Below, one piece after another: positions 44,091 through 52,612 of a DNA stretch of 64,000 nt. How positions within the stretch are numbered: position 1 is the first letter of the stretch; each line of letters starts with the position of its first letter. The translations under genes and the position numbers were made by a program. The DNA comes from Moheibacter sediminis (GTDB lineage Bacteria > Bacteroidota > Bacteroidia > Flavobacteriales > Weeksellaceae). The notes beneath the pieces were generated by a model. It worked only from the letters and a program-made list of their open reading frames with translations, did no database searches and was not told the origin of the DNA. The DNA is taken from assembly GCF_900176425.1 (NCBI RefSeq), contig NZ_FWXS01000001.1, positions 496,001-560,000 of the forward strand, written 5' to 3'.

Positions 44091-46025
44091 ATGCAAGCAG
44101 CAATTTCACATATATTTCTTTTTAAGAATAACAAGGAAACACGTACACTGAAATTCGATGAAGGTCTAAATATTATTTCTGGAGATTCTAAAACAGGTAA
44201 AAGTGCAATCATTGAAATTATTGACTACTGTTTATTTGCAAGCCGGTCTACTATACCAAAAGGGATTATAACAGACTGGACAGATCTTTATTGCATGATT
44301 TTTAGAGTTAGAGACAAACATATGATTATTGGAAGATTAAAAAACAGTAATCAAATGTATTTCAGTATTGAAATTAATTCAGAGGTTCTTACCAATTTTT
44401 CAATAGAATATTTCAGCGACAAAAAGCTAGTCGATTTAGATGATGCTAAAAAAGAATTTGAGAAACATATAGGAATCTCTGTTTTAGATACAAGAACTGA
44501 TGAAGAGGAAGATAAAAGAAAGTCTGGAGGAAAGGTAACAATGCGGAGCTTTATACCATTTCTATTTCAGCATCAAAATCTAATTGCTAATAAGCATAGC
44601 CTTTTTTATAGATTTGATGATTTCTATAAGAGAAAAAAAACTATTGATGATTATCCTATATTAATGGGATGGGGAAATGCTGATTTTTTTGATTTACAGA
44701 GAAGTCTAGAAAGTAAACAGAAAGAATTGAATCAAAAGAAAAAGTTAGATGAGAAGTTAAAAATAAGTAACGATCAATTAAGAGAGGATCTTTATGGCAT
44801 CGTATCACTATACTATACTTCTATAGGTAAAGACCTATCAGAGGAGATTACATTGTCTGATCTTAAAAACCTTATAAAAGATTTACCCAATGCCAATGCC
44901 AATTCAATTGGTGATCAAAACCTTAATGAGGAATTGAGGAAGATAGACAATTCTATATTCCAAAAAAAGAAAGAATTAGATGTAGTGCTAGATTTGTTAT
45001 CTACTATTAAATCTAATAATGATATTTCTATAAATTTTTCCAAAAACATAAATCGATTAAAATCATTAGCATCTATTGAGGCAAATGTTAGTGAAGTTCA
45101 TTGCCCCCTTTGTGATCAAGAAGTGGGAGAAATAAAGGATAAAATTTCGATTATCAAAGAATCTAATGAAATTTTGGAGGATGAGTTTGAAAAAATAGGT
45201 ACTTATGTAAATGATACTTCAAGTCAAAATGCTTCGCTTCGAAAAGAAAGAGATATTCTGAAGAAAGAGTTGAAAGATCTAAAGATTAAAGCTGATAGCT
45301 TAAATACACAAGTATTAAAAGAGTTTAATACTAAAAATGAGTATGAAAGAAACTTATTATTGAAAGGCAGAACTGAAGCTAATGCTCAAAACCTTATCGA
45401 AAGGAATAAACTTTTATCTAATAGTAAAAGTGGCTATACAGAGTTGGAATCAGAAATTGAAGAACTCAAAAATAAACTTGCTGGCTTCAACCTGAAAGAA
45501 GAATTACAAAAAGCCCAAGTAATATTAAGTGAAAAGATGAGTGGTATTTGTGACTTACTCGATTTTGAGGAAGAGTTTAAACCAGGCAAAATACTTTTCG
45601 ATTTGGAGAAGTTTAGCTTAAAATACAATTTGAAGGATAAAGAAAATATTCTTCTTTCAGAAATGGGAAGCGGCTCAAATTGGTTAGCTATTCATTTATC
45701 TGCATTCTTAGGCTTTTTATATCTACACAGTACTACATCGACTTCTAAAATACCATCAATATTAGTTTTAGATCAACCAAGTCAAGTATATTTTCCTAAA
45801 ATCTACAAACAATTGGATGAAGATGTTGAGAATGAACAAAAGAAAGTAGATGATAATATTATTCAAGTGAAAAATATATTCAAAGTGATTTCTGATGAAA
45901 TTGCTAATATTGATAAAGAATGTGGTTACAAGCCACAAGTGATTGTATTGGAACATGCTGATGAGGATGAGTTCTCACAATTCATAAAATATCGATGGAG
46001 CAAAGATGGTAGTAAGTTGATTTAA
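44091..46025 (+). CDS. ABC-3C/Lamassu-like ATPase (DUF3732, Rad50-like with zinc hook)
   Basis: This 644-residue protein has Walker A 'GDSKTGKS' at 31-38, long coiled coil from about 200 to 470, a Rad50-type zinc hook C338-P-L-C341 ('VHCPLCDQEVG'), signature motif 'MGSGSNWLAIHLSAFLGFLYLH' near 525, and Walker B 'SILVLDQPSQ' with D561 followed by Gln rather than Glu, as in DUF3732 proteins. It would sense DNA ends or replication structures and license the effector. Codon use is more AT-rich than the tra genes, suggesting separate acquisition. Confidence 0.85.
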   Translation: MQAAISHIFLFKNNKETRTLKFDEGLNIISGDSKTGKSAIIEIIDYCLFASRSTIPKGIITDWTDLYCMIFRVRDKHMIIGRLKNSNQMYFSIEINSEVLTNFSIEYFSDKKLVDLDDAKKEFEKHIGISVLDTRTDEEEDKRKSGGKVTMRSFIPFLFQHQNLIANKHSLFYRFDDFYKRKKTIDDYPILMGWGNADFFDLQRSLESKQKELNQKKKLDEKLKISNDQLREDLYGIVSLYYTSIGKDLSEEITLSDLKNLIKDLPNANANSIGDQNLNEELRKIDNSIFQKKKELDVVLDLLSTIKSNNDISINFSKNINRLKSLASIEANVSEVHCPLCDQEVGEIKDKISIIKESNEILEDEFEKIGTYVNDTSSQNASLRKERDILKKELKDLKIKADSLNTQVLKEFNTKNEYERNLLLKGRTEANAQNLIERNKLLSNSKSGYTELESEIEELKNKLAGFNLKEELQKAQVILSEKMSGICDLLDFEEEFKPGKILFDLEKFSLKYNLKDKENILLSEMGSGSNWLAIHLSAFLGFLYLHSTTSTSKIPSILVLDQPSQVYFPKIYKQLDEDVENEQKKVDDNIIQVKNIFKVISDEIANIDKECGYKPQVIVLEHADEDEFSQFIKYRWSKDGSKLI

Positions 46026-46121
46026 TACTTTTATGATTTAACACACATCCGCATTAAATCAACAAGGTTCTAAAAATCTTATATTATTTATTTTATTTTA
46101 GCACTGAAATTTTAATCCATT

Positions 46122-46304
46122 ATGATAATGAACGAATTAATTGAAAAAATCAACGCAGGCTATGAAGCATTGAAAAGGGATGCAGAATTGCAGGCTGAAA
46201 AAGGAAACAAAGCGGCAGGTACAAGAGCACGTAAGGCTTCTCTTGAATTGGAGAAACTTTTAAAAGAATTTAGAAAAGTATCTTTGGAAGCTTCTAAAGG
46301 CTAA
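46122..46304 (+). CDS. Histone H1-like protein (Hc1 family)
   Basis: This 60-residue protein (58 if it starts at 46128) has 'MNELIEKINAGYEALKRDAELQAEKGNKAAGTRARKASLELEKLLKEFRKVSLEASKG', a short Lys/Ala-rich helical protein of the Hc1 type seen in Bacteroidota. It may bind DNA as a nucleoid protein. It is followed by a strong terminator. Confidence 0.85.
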   Translation: MIMNELIEKINAGYEALKRDAELQAEKGNKAAGTRARKASLELEKLLKEFRKVSLEASKG

Positions 46305-46342
46305 AACAAAACCCTCTGGAAATTCGGAGGGTTTTGTTTTAG
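46301..46342. terminator. Strong bidirectional terminator
   Basis: A perfect 16-bp stem (46301-46316 with 46327-46342) closes a 10-base loop. GC-rich core CCCTC/GAGGG is flanked by A and T runs, serving both hc1 and the converging ORF6N gene. Confidence 0.92.
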
Positions 46343-47220
46343 AAAGTGTTCAGAATTTGAAGCATCCTGCCAATTTCAATATCCATTCGTGAAAAGGCAA
46401 ACCATTTTTTGCCCAGGTCTTTAAGTGATGCCCCGATATGGTAAAGCTCTGTATTATCAATAATCAAAAATCGGTCGTGAGCATCGGAGAAAATCTCTAC
46501 TTCGATATGTGGATATTGACTGTTATAGCGTTGTAAATCCAACCGTATCTGACTGCTTATGCTTTTGGTGTAGATAGTAGCTCTTACGTTTGCATTGCGT
46601 TTGCCTAACAAGGTCAGCACCGTATCGTCCACGTAATTATCCAGCAGGATAATGGAACTTTCGGCACTTCGGATAATATCCGAAACAAAGGTATAGGCAT
46701 CAAAAACCTGTCCGTTGTAGAAAATACCTTTTTCAGCGTGGAGCTTGTCGCTTTCCAGAGCCTTAAAGATTTCCTCAAATTTTTGGTCGGCTTGTAGTTG
46801 TTTCAGTTCTATATTGTCCAAACGATGAAATAAGGAAGCATTGCTAATGAGCATTTTTCGCATTTCTACAAACGCATCCATTATCTCAATGCTCACCTTT
46901 ACAGCCACATCGGAGCGAAGCACGGCACTCAACATCGCAATGCCTTGCTCGCCGAAAACGTAGGGCAGATAACGTCTTCCGCCTCGCCCTACGTTTGAGG
47001 TTCCAATTTGGAACCTCAAAAAATCCGCTTCCTCATCGGTCAGTTGAAAACAGAATTTTTCGGGAAACCGCTCAATATTCCGTTTTACGGCTTTGTTCAG
47101 TATTTTGGTTTCAACGTGATACAGCGTAGCGAGGTCGCTGTCCAGCATCACTTGTCTGCCACGTATGGTATAAATCAGATTTCTGATTTCTTGTGGTACA
47201 ATAGTCGGTTTATTTTCCAT
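46339..47220 (-). CDS. ORF6N domain protein with PLD-like C-terminal part
   Basis: I chose ATG 47220, giving 293 residues. The N-terminal ORF6N domain reads 'IRGRQVMLDSDLATLYHVETKILNKAVKRNIERFPEKFCFQLTDEE' and 'RYLPYVFGEQGIAMLSAVLRSDVAVKVSIEIMDAFVEMR'. The C-terminal half has 'SSIILLDNYVDDTVLTLL' and 'HDRFLIIDNTELYHIGASLKDLGKKWFAF', like a single phospholipase-D-type HKD half with Arg in place of Lys. It overlaps topB by 11 bases. The biochemical role is not known. Confidence 0.85.
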   Translation of the reverse strand: MENKPTIVPQEIRNLIYTIRGRQVMLDSDLATLYHVETKILNKAVKRNIERFPEKFCFQLTDEEADFLRFQIGTSNVGRGGRRYLPYVFGEQGIAMLSAVLRSDVAVKVSIEIMDAFVEMRKMLISNASLFHRLDNIELKQLQADQKFEEIFKALESDKLHAEKGIFYNGQVFDAYTFVSDIIRSAESSIILLDNYVDDTVLTLLGKRNANVRATIYTKSISSQIRLDLQRYNSQYPHIEVEIFSDAHDRFLIIDNTELYHIGASLKDLGKKWFAFSRMDIEIGRMLQILNTF

Positions 47221-49303
47221 TGCGTTTGTAGCTTTTGTTATTCTCAAATTCAAAGGAACTTTCGGCTTGCTCATTCAACACGATGTAGGCATCGAATTTC
47301 TTTCCGGCTTTGCTTTTCATTCCTTTGATAAGCGAGGTTTTGCCTTTATTGACAAGGTTTGCAATATCGGCAATGCCGATGTGTACACCACACACATTGC
47401 GGAACTGTACCCAACCGCAAATTTCATTGGGGCATTTGACAAGTTTATCACGGATAATGAGTTGGTGGCTTTTGCATTTTGGGCATGTAAGTTTCGGAAG
47501 GTTGCTTTGGGCAATAGAGGTTTGCAATAGTTCATTGGTAATCGTTGAGGCGTAGGTTTCCATTTCCTTTTGAAACGCATCGGCATCCGCTTCCTTGTTC
47601 TCGATTTTCAGCAAAGCCAATTCCCATTCAGCCGTCATAGAAACGTCTGCAATTTTTCGGTCTTTAACCAACTCATACACCTGCAACCCCTTTTCAGTCG
47701 GAATTAAGGATTTCTTTTCCCTTTGGATATAACTTCGGGTAAACAGGGTTTCAATGACTGATGCTCTTGTAGCGGGAGTACCGATACCGATATTTTGCAG
47801 GACTTTCCGTTCTTCCTCGTTTTCGATTTCCTTACCTGCGGTTTCCATTGCTGACAAAAGTCCGGCTTCGGTATAAAGCACGGGCGGTTTGGTTTTCTTT
47901 TCCAAAACGGTTGCTTCTTTAATTTTGAGCTCATCGCCTTGTTTCAGTTCGGGCAAATCCTGTACGGGTTCGGTATCTTCATCGGAGAAACGACCTTTGA
48001 TACCACGCCAGCCCGCTTCGATAATCTTACAGCCCTTCAGCGTAAAATCATAGTGCGATACTTCCAAAGAAACGTCGGTTATCTCTTTAATATAGGCTTG
48101 TGAAACGGCTTCGAGCAAACGAAAGGCAATCATATCATATACTTCATTTTCCTTTGCGTTCAGTGCGGAGGGGATTTTATCCGTTATCAACAACCCGTGA
48201 TGGTCAGTAACACGCAAATCATTCACGATACGTTTGTTGAAACGCCCCCACTTAATTTTCTCCAAGGCTTTTTTGCTGGTTTCCCTGTTTTGCAAAGCCC
48301 TTACGAGGTTAGGGATTTCCGTCCACATATCTTCAGGAATGTGTTTGCTTCCGGTACGTGGATAAGTGATAAATTTCTTTTCGTACAGGCTTTGGGCAAT
48401 ATTGAGAGTTTCTTCGGCAGAAAGATTGAGCTTTTTGTTGGCTTCCTTTTGCAGTCCTGTAAGGTCGAACAGCAGGGGTGGTTGTTCTGTTACGCTTTTA
48501 GTTGCTACCGATGTCACTGTCGCAGTTCCGATACGCTGAACGGATTTCAACGTATCATCGGCGAGTTTTTGGTCTTCCCATTTGCTTTTGGAAATGCTTT
48601 TGAAGTCAATAGCTTCTTTGTGGTGCAAAAGCTGTATCTGCCAATACTTTTTAATTGAGAAGTTTTTGTTTTCAAGATAACGTTTGCATATCAATGCCAA
48701 TGTAGGTGTTTGCACTCTGCCGAGAGAGTAAACGCCGTTGCCTGCCATAATGCTCAATGCCTGTGTGGCATTGATACCCACAAGCCAATCGGCCCGGCTT
48801 CTGCCTTGTGCTGCCTGGTACAATCCGTCAAAATCTTTTCCGTCTTTGAGGTTCTCAAAGCCCTGTTTAATGGCTTTTTCTGTAAGGGAACTAATCCAAA
48901 GACGTTCAAAGGGCTTGTTGCATTTTAGGTATTCATAGATATACCTAAAAATCAATTCGCCTTCACGACCTGCATCTGTAGCTACGATAATGCTGTCGCT
49001 TTTACTAAAAAGTTGCTCAATAACTTTCAGTTGCTTTAATGCTCCTGTATCGGTTTGATAGCCTTTGTCTTTTTTGACCTTGCGGACTGTCAATAAAAAA
49101 GGGTTTGGCAATATCGGCAGTGATGCCTTGTCAAACCCAGAAATGCCGTAATCTTCCGGCATTCCCAATCCGATTAAATGACCGAACGCCCACGTAACAA
49201 AATAGCCGTTGCCTGTCAGGTAACCATCCTTCTTTTCGGAAGCTCCCAACAGACTTGCTATTTCCCTCGCTACGCTTGGTTTTTCTGCAATGATTGTTTT
49301 CAT
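47210..49303 (-). CDS. topB: DNA topoisomerase III (TopB, type IA)
   Basis: This 697-residue protein begins 'MKTIIAEKPSVAREIASLLGASEKKDGYLTGNGYFVTWAFGHLIGL', the Toprim part, followed by 'ATDAGREGELIFRYIYEY'. The active tyrosine is in 'KFITYPRTGSKHIPED', and the C-terminal end has a zinc-finger 'LTCPKCKSHQLIIRDKLVKCPNEICGWVQF'. TopB-like proteins are common in conjugative elements for strand handling in transfer. It starts 2 bases after the DUF3945 stop. Confidence 0.95.
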   Translation of the reverse strand: MKTIIAEKPSVAREIASLLGASEKKDGYLTGNGYFVTWAFGHLIGLGMPEDYGISGFDKASLPILPNPFLLTVRKVKKDKGYQTDTGALKQLKVIEQLFSKSDSIIVATDAGREGELIFRYIYEYLKCNKPFERLWISSLTEKAIKQGFENLKDGKDFDGLYQAAQGRSRADWLVGINATQALSIMAGNGVYSLGRVQTPTLALICKRYLENKNFSIKKYWQIQLLHHKEAIDFKSISKSKWEDQKLADDTLKSVQRIGTATVTSVATKSVTEQPPLLFDLTGLQKEANKKLNLSAEETLNIAQSLYEKKFITYPRTGSKHIPEDMWTEIPNLVRALQNRETSKKALEKIKWGRFNKRIVNDLRVTDHHGLLITDKIPSALNAKENEVYDMIAFRLLEAVSQAYIKEITDVSLEVSHYDFTLKGCKIIEAGWRGIKGRFSDEDTEPVQDLPELKQGDELKIKEATVLEKKTKPPVLYTEAGLLSAMETAGKEIENEEERKVLQNIGIGTPATRASVIETLFTRSYIQREKKSLIPTEKGLQVYELVKDRKIADVSMTAEWELALLKIENKEADADAFQKEMETYASTITNELLQTSIAQSNLPKLTCPKCKSHQLIIRDKLVKCPNEICGWVQFRNVCGVHIGIADIANLVNKGKTSLIKGMKSKAGKKFDAYIVLNEQAESSFEFENNKSYKRNGK

Positions 49304-49305
49304 AA

Positions 49306-50757
49306 TTAACTCACTTTTCTACCTTTTGATTTTGCGGGCTTGTTTTGTTGCTCCTGTTGCTTTTCATTTTTGGGTCTTTGTTGCCCCGACTTCAAAGGCT
49401 CTTGGATATTTTTGGTCGCTTCGTTGGTTTTGCCCTGTGAATTGACGGCTGTTTGCGTTTTGTGGGCTTCGGTAGGTTGCATTCTTTCCTTGTATTGATT
49501 TGGAAATTCAAAACCTGTTTTTCCGGTGTCTTTGTTGAACGTGATGTAACCATTGTACGTTTGCCCTTTCTTATCAACCAGACCTGCCATATACACGGTT
49601 TGACCCGCTTTGAAATCCTTATGCTGCTCATCGGTCAGCTCTTTTCCACGAAATGTTCTTGGAGCTTCCTGCGGTTGGCTTTGCTGATTGTTTTGTTGGT
49701 TATTTTGCTTTTGTCCGTTTGAGTTACTACGGTCAAACAAAAATTCGGTATAGCGTTTATCAGCGTTGTACTGTACCGTTGCCGAAAACTCCGTTCCCTT
49801 TGTCGAAATCATACCCTCCAATTTGAGCGGCTTGCCCTCCATTAAGGTTTGCTTTTGCTCATCATTCAGCTTTACACCTTTAATTTCATCGGGAATTTTA
49901 ATGAAATCTGTCCGCAGTGCAATTACATCATTGGTAAGCCTGTCAATACTGATAATGGACGGCATTAGTTCGCCCGTTTTAGAATTGGTAAGATTAACCA
50001 CACGCCCCATATTACCTGTTTCCAGAAGATTTTTTTTGTCTTCATCTGTAAACTTATGTCCAAAGAAATCAAAGTGCAGGTTAGGTTCTTTTTTGTTGCC
50101 GTGCATTGCCACGATGGCATTGCCGTCTTCTCCTTGCTGTAAAGACAGGCGGGCATCTGTACGGAGAATAGAGCCTCCGAGATTAATGCCTATCGGGACA
50201 AGTTCGTTGGTTTTATAACCTCGTAATAAAGGGTCGAGCAGGTTTCTTTTTTCAAGAAACTCCTTGCTCAATCCGAGATTTTTCATTGTGTCCCAATCAA
50301 TCTGCTCCGGCTTATAGCGGTATTCGCTTGTTTCCGGTGTTGTCTGTGCTGTTGCCATATCATTTTTATTTTCTTGTTTATTATTCTCTTGTGTGTTGGT
50401 TTTTACTTCGTGTTCCTTCATCACTTTTTCGCCCTCCTGTGTAGGATTATCAACCTGTTTCTGCATTTCCTTTGCCTTTTCGATAGCTTCGGGTTCACCT
50501 ACTTTAAAAAATGAAAAGTTGGTCGGGTTTTTCAGTTGGCTTATAAAGTTGGAAAAGAAATTAGAAAAGAAATCTCCGTGTTTGTCCACACGCATAAACT
50601 GATTTTGGTTCTTTTTCGTGGGGTCAACGGTTTCCATTTTTCCGTTTTCGTCAATGCTCTTTACGGCTTGGATTTTCATTTTTTCTTTATCCAGCACTAA
50701 CAATATGTCCGATAACTGTTCGGGCATTTCCTGTTTGTTCGTTGTTTCTTCACTCAT
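49306..50757 (-). CDS. DUF4099/DUF3945 protein
   Basis: This 483-residue protein has a central DUF4099 part ('YRYKPEQIDWDTMKNLGLSKEFLEKRNLLDPLLRGYKTNELVPI') and repeats of DUF3945 ('GVKLNDEQKQTLMEGKPLKLEGMISTKGTEFSATVQYNADKRYTEFLFD' and 'GKELTDEQHKDFKAGQTVYMAGLVDKKGQTYNGYITFNKDTGKTGFEFP'), with Gln/Asn-rich linkers. It is a usual partner of topB in Bacteroidota elements and may act as a carried-over transfer protein. GGC array g is 64 bases upstream. Confidence 0.88.
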   Translation of the reverse strand: MSEETTNKQEMPEQLSDILLVLDKEKMKIQAVKSIDENGKMETVDPTKKNQNQFMRVDKHGDFFSNFFSNFISQLKNPTNFSFFKVGEPEAIEKAKEMQKQVDNPTQEGEKVMKEHEVKTNTQENNKQENKNDMATAQTTPETSEYRYKPEQIDWDTMKNLGLSKEFLEKRNLLDPLLRGYKTNELVPIGINLGGSILRTDARLSLQQGEDGNAIVAMHGNKKEPNLHFDFFGHKFTDEDKKNLLETGNMGRVVNLTNSKTGELMPSIISIDRLTNDVIALRTDFIKIPDEIKGVKLNDEQKQTLMEGKPLKLEGMISTKGTEFSATVQYNADKRYTEFLFDRSNSNGQKQNNQQNNQQSQPQEAPRTFRGKELTDEQHKDFKAGQTVYMAGLVDKKGQTYNGYITFNKDTGKTGFEFPNQYKERMQPTEAHKTQTAVNSQGKTNEATKNIQEPLKSGQQRPKNEKQQEQQNKPAKSKGRKVS

Positions 50758-50820
50758 AATCTGAAGAATTTAAAGTTCATCGCCGAAAGTAAAGGAAGCG
50801 TTCACTGCATTGCCCGATGT

Positions 50821-50860
50821 GGCACTCAAAGGCAGTGTTTGGCACTTATTGGCGTTCATT
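50821..50860 (-). promoter_or_regulatory. GGC repeat array g, upstream of DUF3945-topB operon
   Basis: GGC at 50821, 50831, 50841 and 50851 on the + strand give four perfect units with a 10-base step, 64 bases from the start at 50757. It overlaps the last 5 bases of the HTH gene at 50856. Confidence 0.75.
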
Positions 50861-51155
50861 TCTTTGGAGGTGGATTAAAGCTCTCTCTTATGAACTGATG
50901 TACATCGGATAGTTTGTAATACAGTTTTCCGCTTATCGTATAATAAGGTAGCTTGCCAATGGAGCGATACCGTTGCAGGGAGCGATTGCTGATTTTTAGC
51001 ATTTGCAATAAATCCTGATTATCCAACAATTCCTCGCCGTCTATGCTGTTGCGTTTCCTTTGCAACTCGTCTATATTGTCGCCCAGCATATCAAGGCGAC
51101 CCATTAAGCGTTCCATCCACGCCAAAAATTCCATTCTGTCAATATTCATAGCCAC
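50856..51155 (-). CDS. Small HTH DNA-binding protein, second pair
   Basis: This 99-residue protein has 'LLDNQDLLQMLKISNRSLQRYRSIGKLPYYTISGKLYYKLSDVHQFIRE', the same HTH type as the genes at 5333 and 5619. It starts 6 bases after the preceding HTH gene. Its role is likely excision or operon control. Confidence 0.82.
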   Translation of the reverse strand: MAMNIDRMEFLAWMERLMGRLDMLGDNIDELQRKRNSIDGEELLDNQDLLQMLKISNRSLQRYRSIGKLPYYTISGKLYYKLSDVHQFIRESFNPPPKK

Positions 51156-51161
51156 ACGTTT

Positions 51162-51515
51162 TTAGGATTTGCCCGATTTCAGCTTTCTACCTTTTTCGAT
51201 ATAGCTTTTGCCTTTTGCCATTAGTTCCTGTACAAATTCATCGTTACTTTGTACAGCATTGGCATTGAGCATATCCTTGATTGCTCCGATGGTGTAGAAG
51301 TACTGTCCGTACATTTTTGAGTAAGCTATTTCGCCTTTGGTACGCATACGCCACAACGTCTTTTCGCTGATGTGCAGGTATTGGCATACCTCGTGGTTAT
51401 TGAGCCACAGGTCATCGTAGCTTGTATCGTCCAATCTTTTCAGATAATCCGCAATGGCATTGATACGGCTGTTGAGCTGTTTCCACGCTTCTTCTTCAAT
51501 TGTGATTATTTTCAT
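51162..51515 (-). CDS. Small HTH DNA-binding protein, second pair
   Basis: This 117-residue protein has 'LWLNNHEVCQYLHISEKTLWRMRTKGEIAYSKMYGQYFYTIGAIKDMLN', an excisionase-like HTH, with a Lys-rich tail. It is the first gene of its pair. A degenerate GGC-type stretch with GGC at 51558 and 51594 lies 43 bases upstream. Confidence 0.82.
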   Translation of the reverse strand: MKIITIEEEAWKQLNSRINAIADYLKRLDDTSYDDLWLNNHEVCQYLHISEKTLWRMRTKGEIAYSKMYGQYFYTIGAIKDMLNANAVQSNDEFVQELMAKGKSYIEKGRKLKSGKS

Positions 51516-51557
51516 CGCATTGCTCTTTAATGTTTACAATGCAAAATTCCCAAAGGT

Positions 51558-51597
51558 GGCAATGTTTGTCTGCCAATGCTTACCCATTGGTTTGGCG
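51558..51597 (-). repeat. Degenerate GGC-type array h
   Basis: GGC at 51558, GTC at 51568, GCT at 51578 and TGGTTTGGC ending 51596 only partly keep the 10-base step. It may be a decayed member of the family. Confidence 0.3.
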
Positions 51598-51714
51598 GTT
51601 TTTTGAAAATATTTAGAATTAGTAGAAACCCTTGTTTAATAAGGGTTTTAAGAGGTTTTGGATATTTTGTGTTGTAGTTTTAAGAGCATTTGCCAATTGG
51701 CAGATATGGGCAAA

Positions 51715-51745
51715 TAAAAAAGCAGTACGTTTTGTGTACTGCTTT
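51715..51745 (-). terminator. Terminator after rteC2
   Basis: AAAGCAGTAC (51719-51728) pairs perfectly with GTACTGCTTT (51736-51745) around 7 bases, with an A run at 51715-51720 acting as the U tract on the minus strand, 22 bases past the stop. Confidence 0.85.
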
Positions 51746-51766
51746 GAACTTATTGTTTTGAAGTAA

Positions 51767-52612
51767 TTAAAGGTCTTTATCCATATATTCTTCGAGAGAG
51801 ATTTTGAGCTGATCTAAAAACGCTGTTCTTGAACCAGCCCTTGTTTTCATTCGGTGGAAAGAGTGATGTATGTCGTTCAGTGGTGTCTGGAACAGCACTT
51901 GAAAAATTAAAGCCAATTTTCGGATGCCGATTTTTCCGTACGCAATGGAATTCGAGGCATAAAGAGCGTATATCAATTCGATCAGTGCATTTTGTGAATT
52001 TGTCCACGAAATATCCTTGTTTGTATCTCCATTTATCATAATCATATCAGGATTTATTTCGGGGTTGATTTTCGTAATCATATAAGTATAAAGTAATTCA
52101 TTCGCTATTATATAGGCTATCTTGTTATCATAATAGGTTGAAAAACTAAGGTCAATTTCAAATACGCCACTTTTTAATCCATCGTGGTAATTGATTTGCC
52201 CAAGCCTGAAATAAGTATGGTCACGGTCTGTTCTGCCAGCTCGATAGTATCTGTAAAAGTCTTCGTTACAGATACTTTCTTTATATTCTGATTTAAGGGC
52301 TTTTAAGAGGTTTTCATAATAGCTTTGGTGTATTTCTCCGTTGCTCACAGGGCAGGATGTTTCAATACGGAATACTTTGTTATAGTAAATGAGTTTTCCT
52401 AAAACCTGCGGTTTGATATTTTTAAAAAATTCTATCTCTTGCTGTTCATTTGCAAAGTTATCCTTTATCACTTTTGCCTTTATTGTGCCCAGCATTTCGT
52501 TTAAGAACAAGGTCATTTGGTAAGCCTCATCTACCATTTGCATCATTTGAGAAGACAGCTTATCTTCCTGATGATGAATTTTCGATAATATTTTACTCAA
52601 CACGATTTCCAT
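51767..52612 (-). CDS. rteC: RteC-family regulator, copy 2
   Basis: This 281-residue protein aligns by eye with the copy at 35608: 'EQQEIEFFKNIKPQVLGKLIYYNKVFRIETSCPVSNGEIHQSYYENLLKALK', 'DFYRYYRAGRTDRDHTYFRLGQINYHDGLKSGVFEIDLSFSTYYDNKIAYIIANELL', and 'WTNSQNALIELIYALYASNSIAYGKIGIRKLALIFQVLFQTPLNDIHHSFHRMKTR'. It is the last clear element gene before the chromosome. RteC of CTnDOT activates the excision operon. Confidence 0.88.
   Translation of the reverse strand: MEIVLSKILSKIHHQEDKLSSQMMQMVDEAYQMTLFLNEMLGTIKAKVIKDNFANEQQEIEFFKNIKPQVLGKLIYYNKVFRIETSCPVSNGEIHQSYYENLLKALKSEYKESICNEDFYRYYRAGRTDRDHTYFRLGQINYHDGLKSGVFEIDLSFSTYYDNKIAYIIANELLYTYMITKINPEINPDMIMINGDTNKDISWTNSQNALIELIYALYASNSIAYGKIGIRKLALIFQVLFQTPLNDIHHSFHRMKTRAGSRTAFLDQLKISLEEYMDKDL

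Noticed and set aside
51558-51597. Full member of the GGC array family
   Set aside because: Only two clear GGC units and broken spacing; listed as degenerate only.
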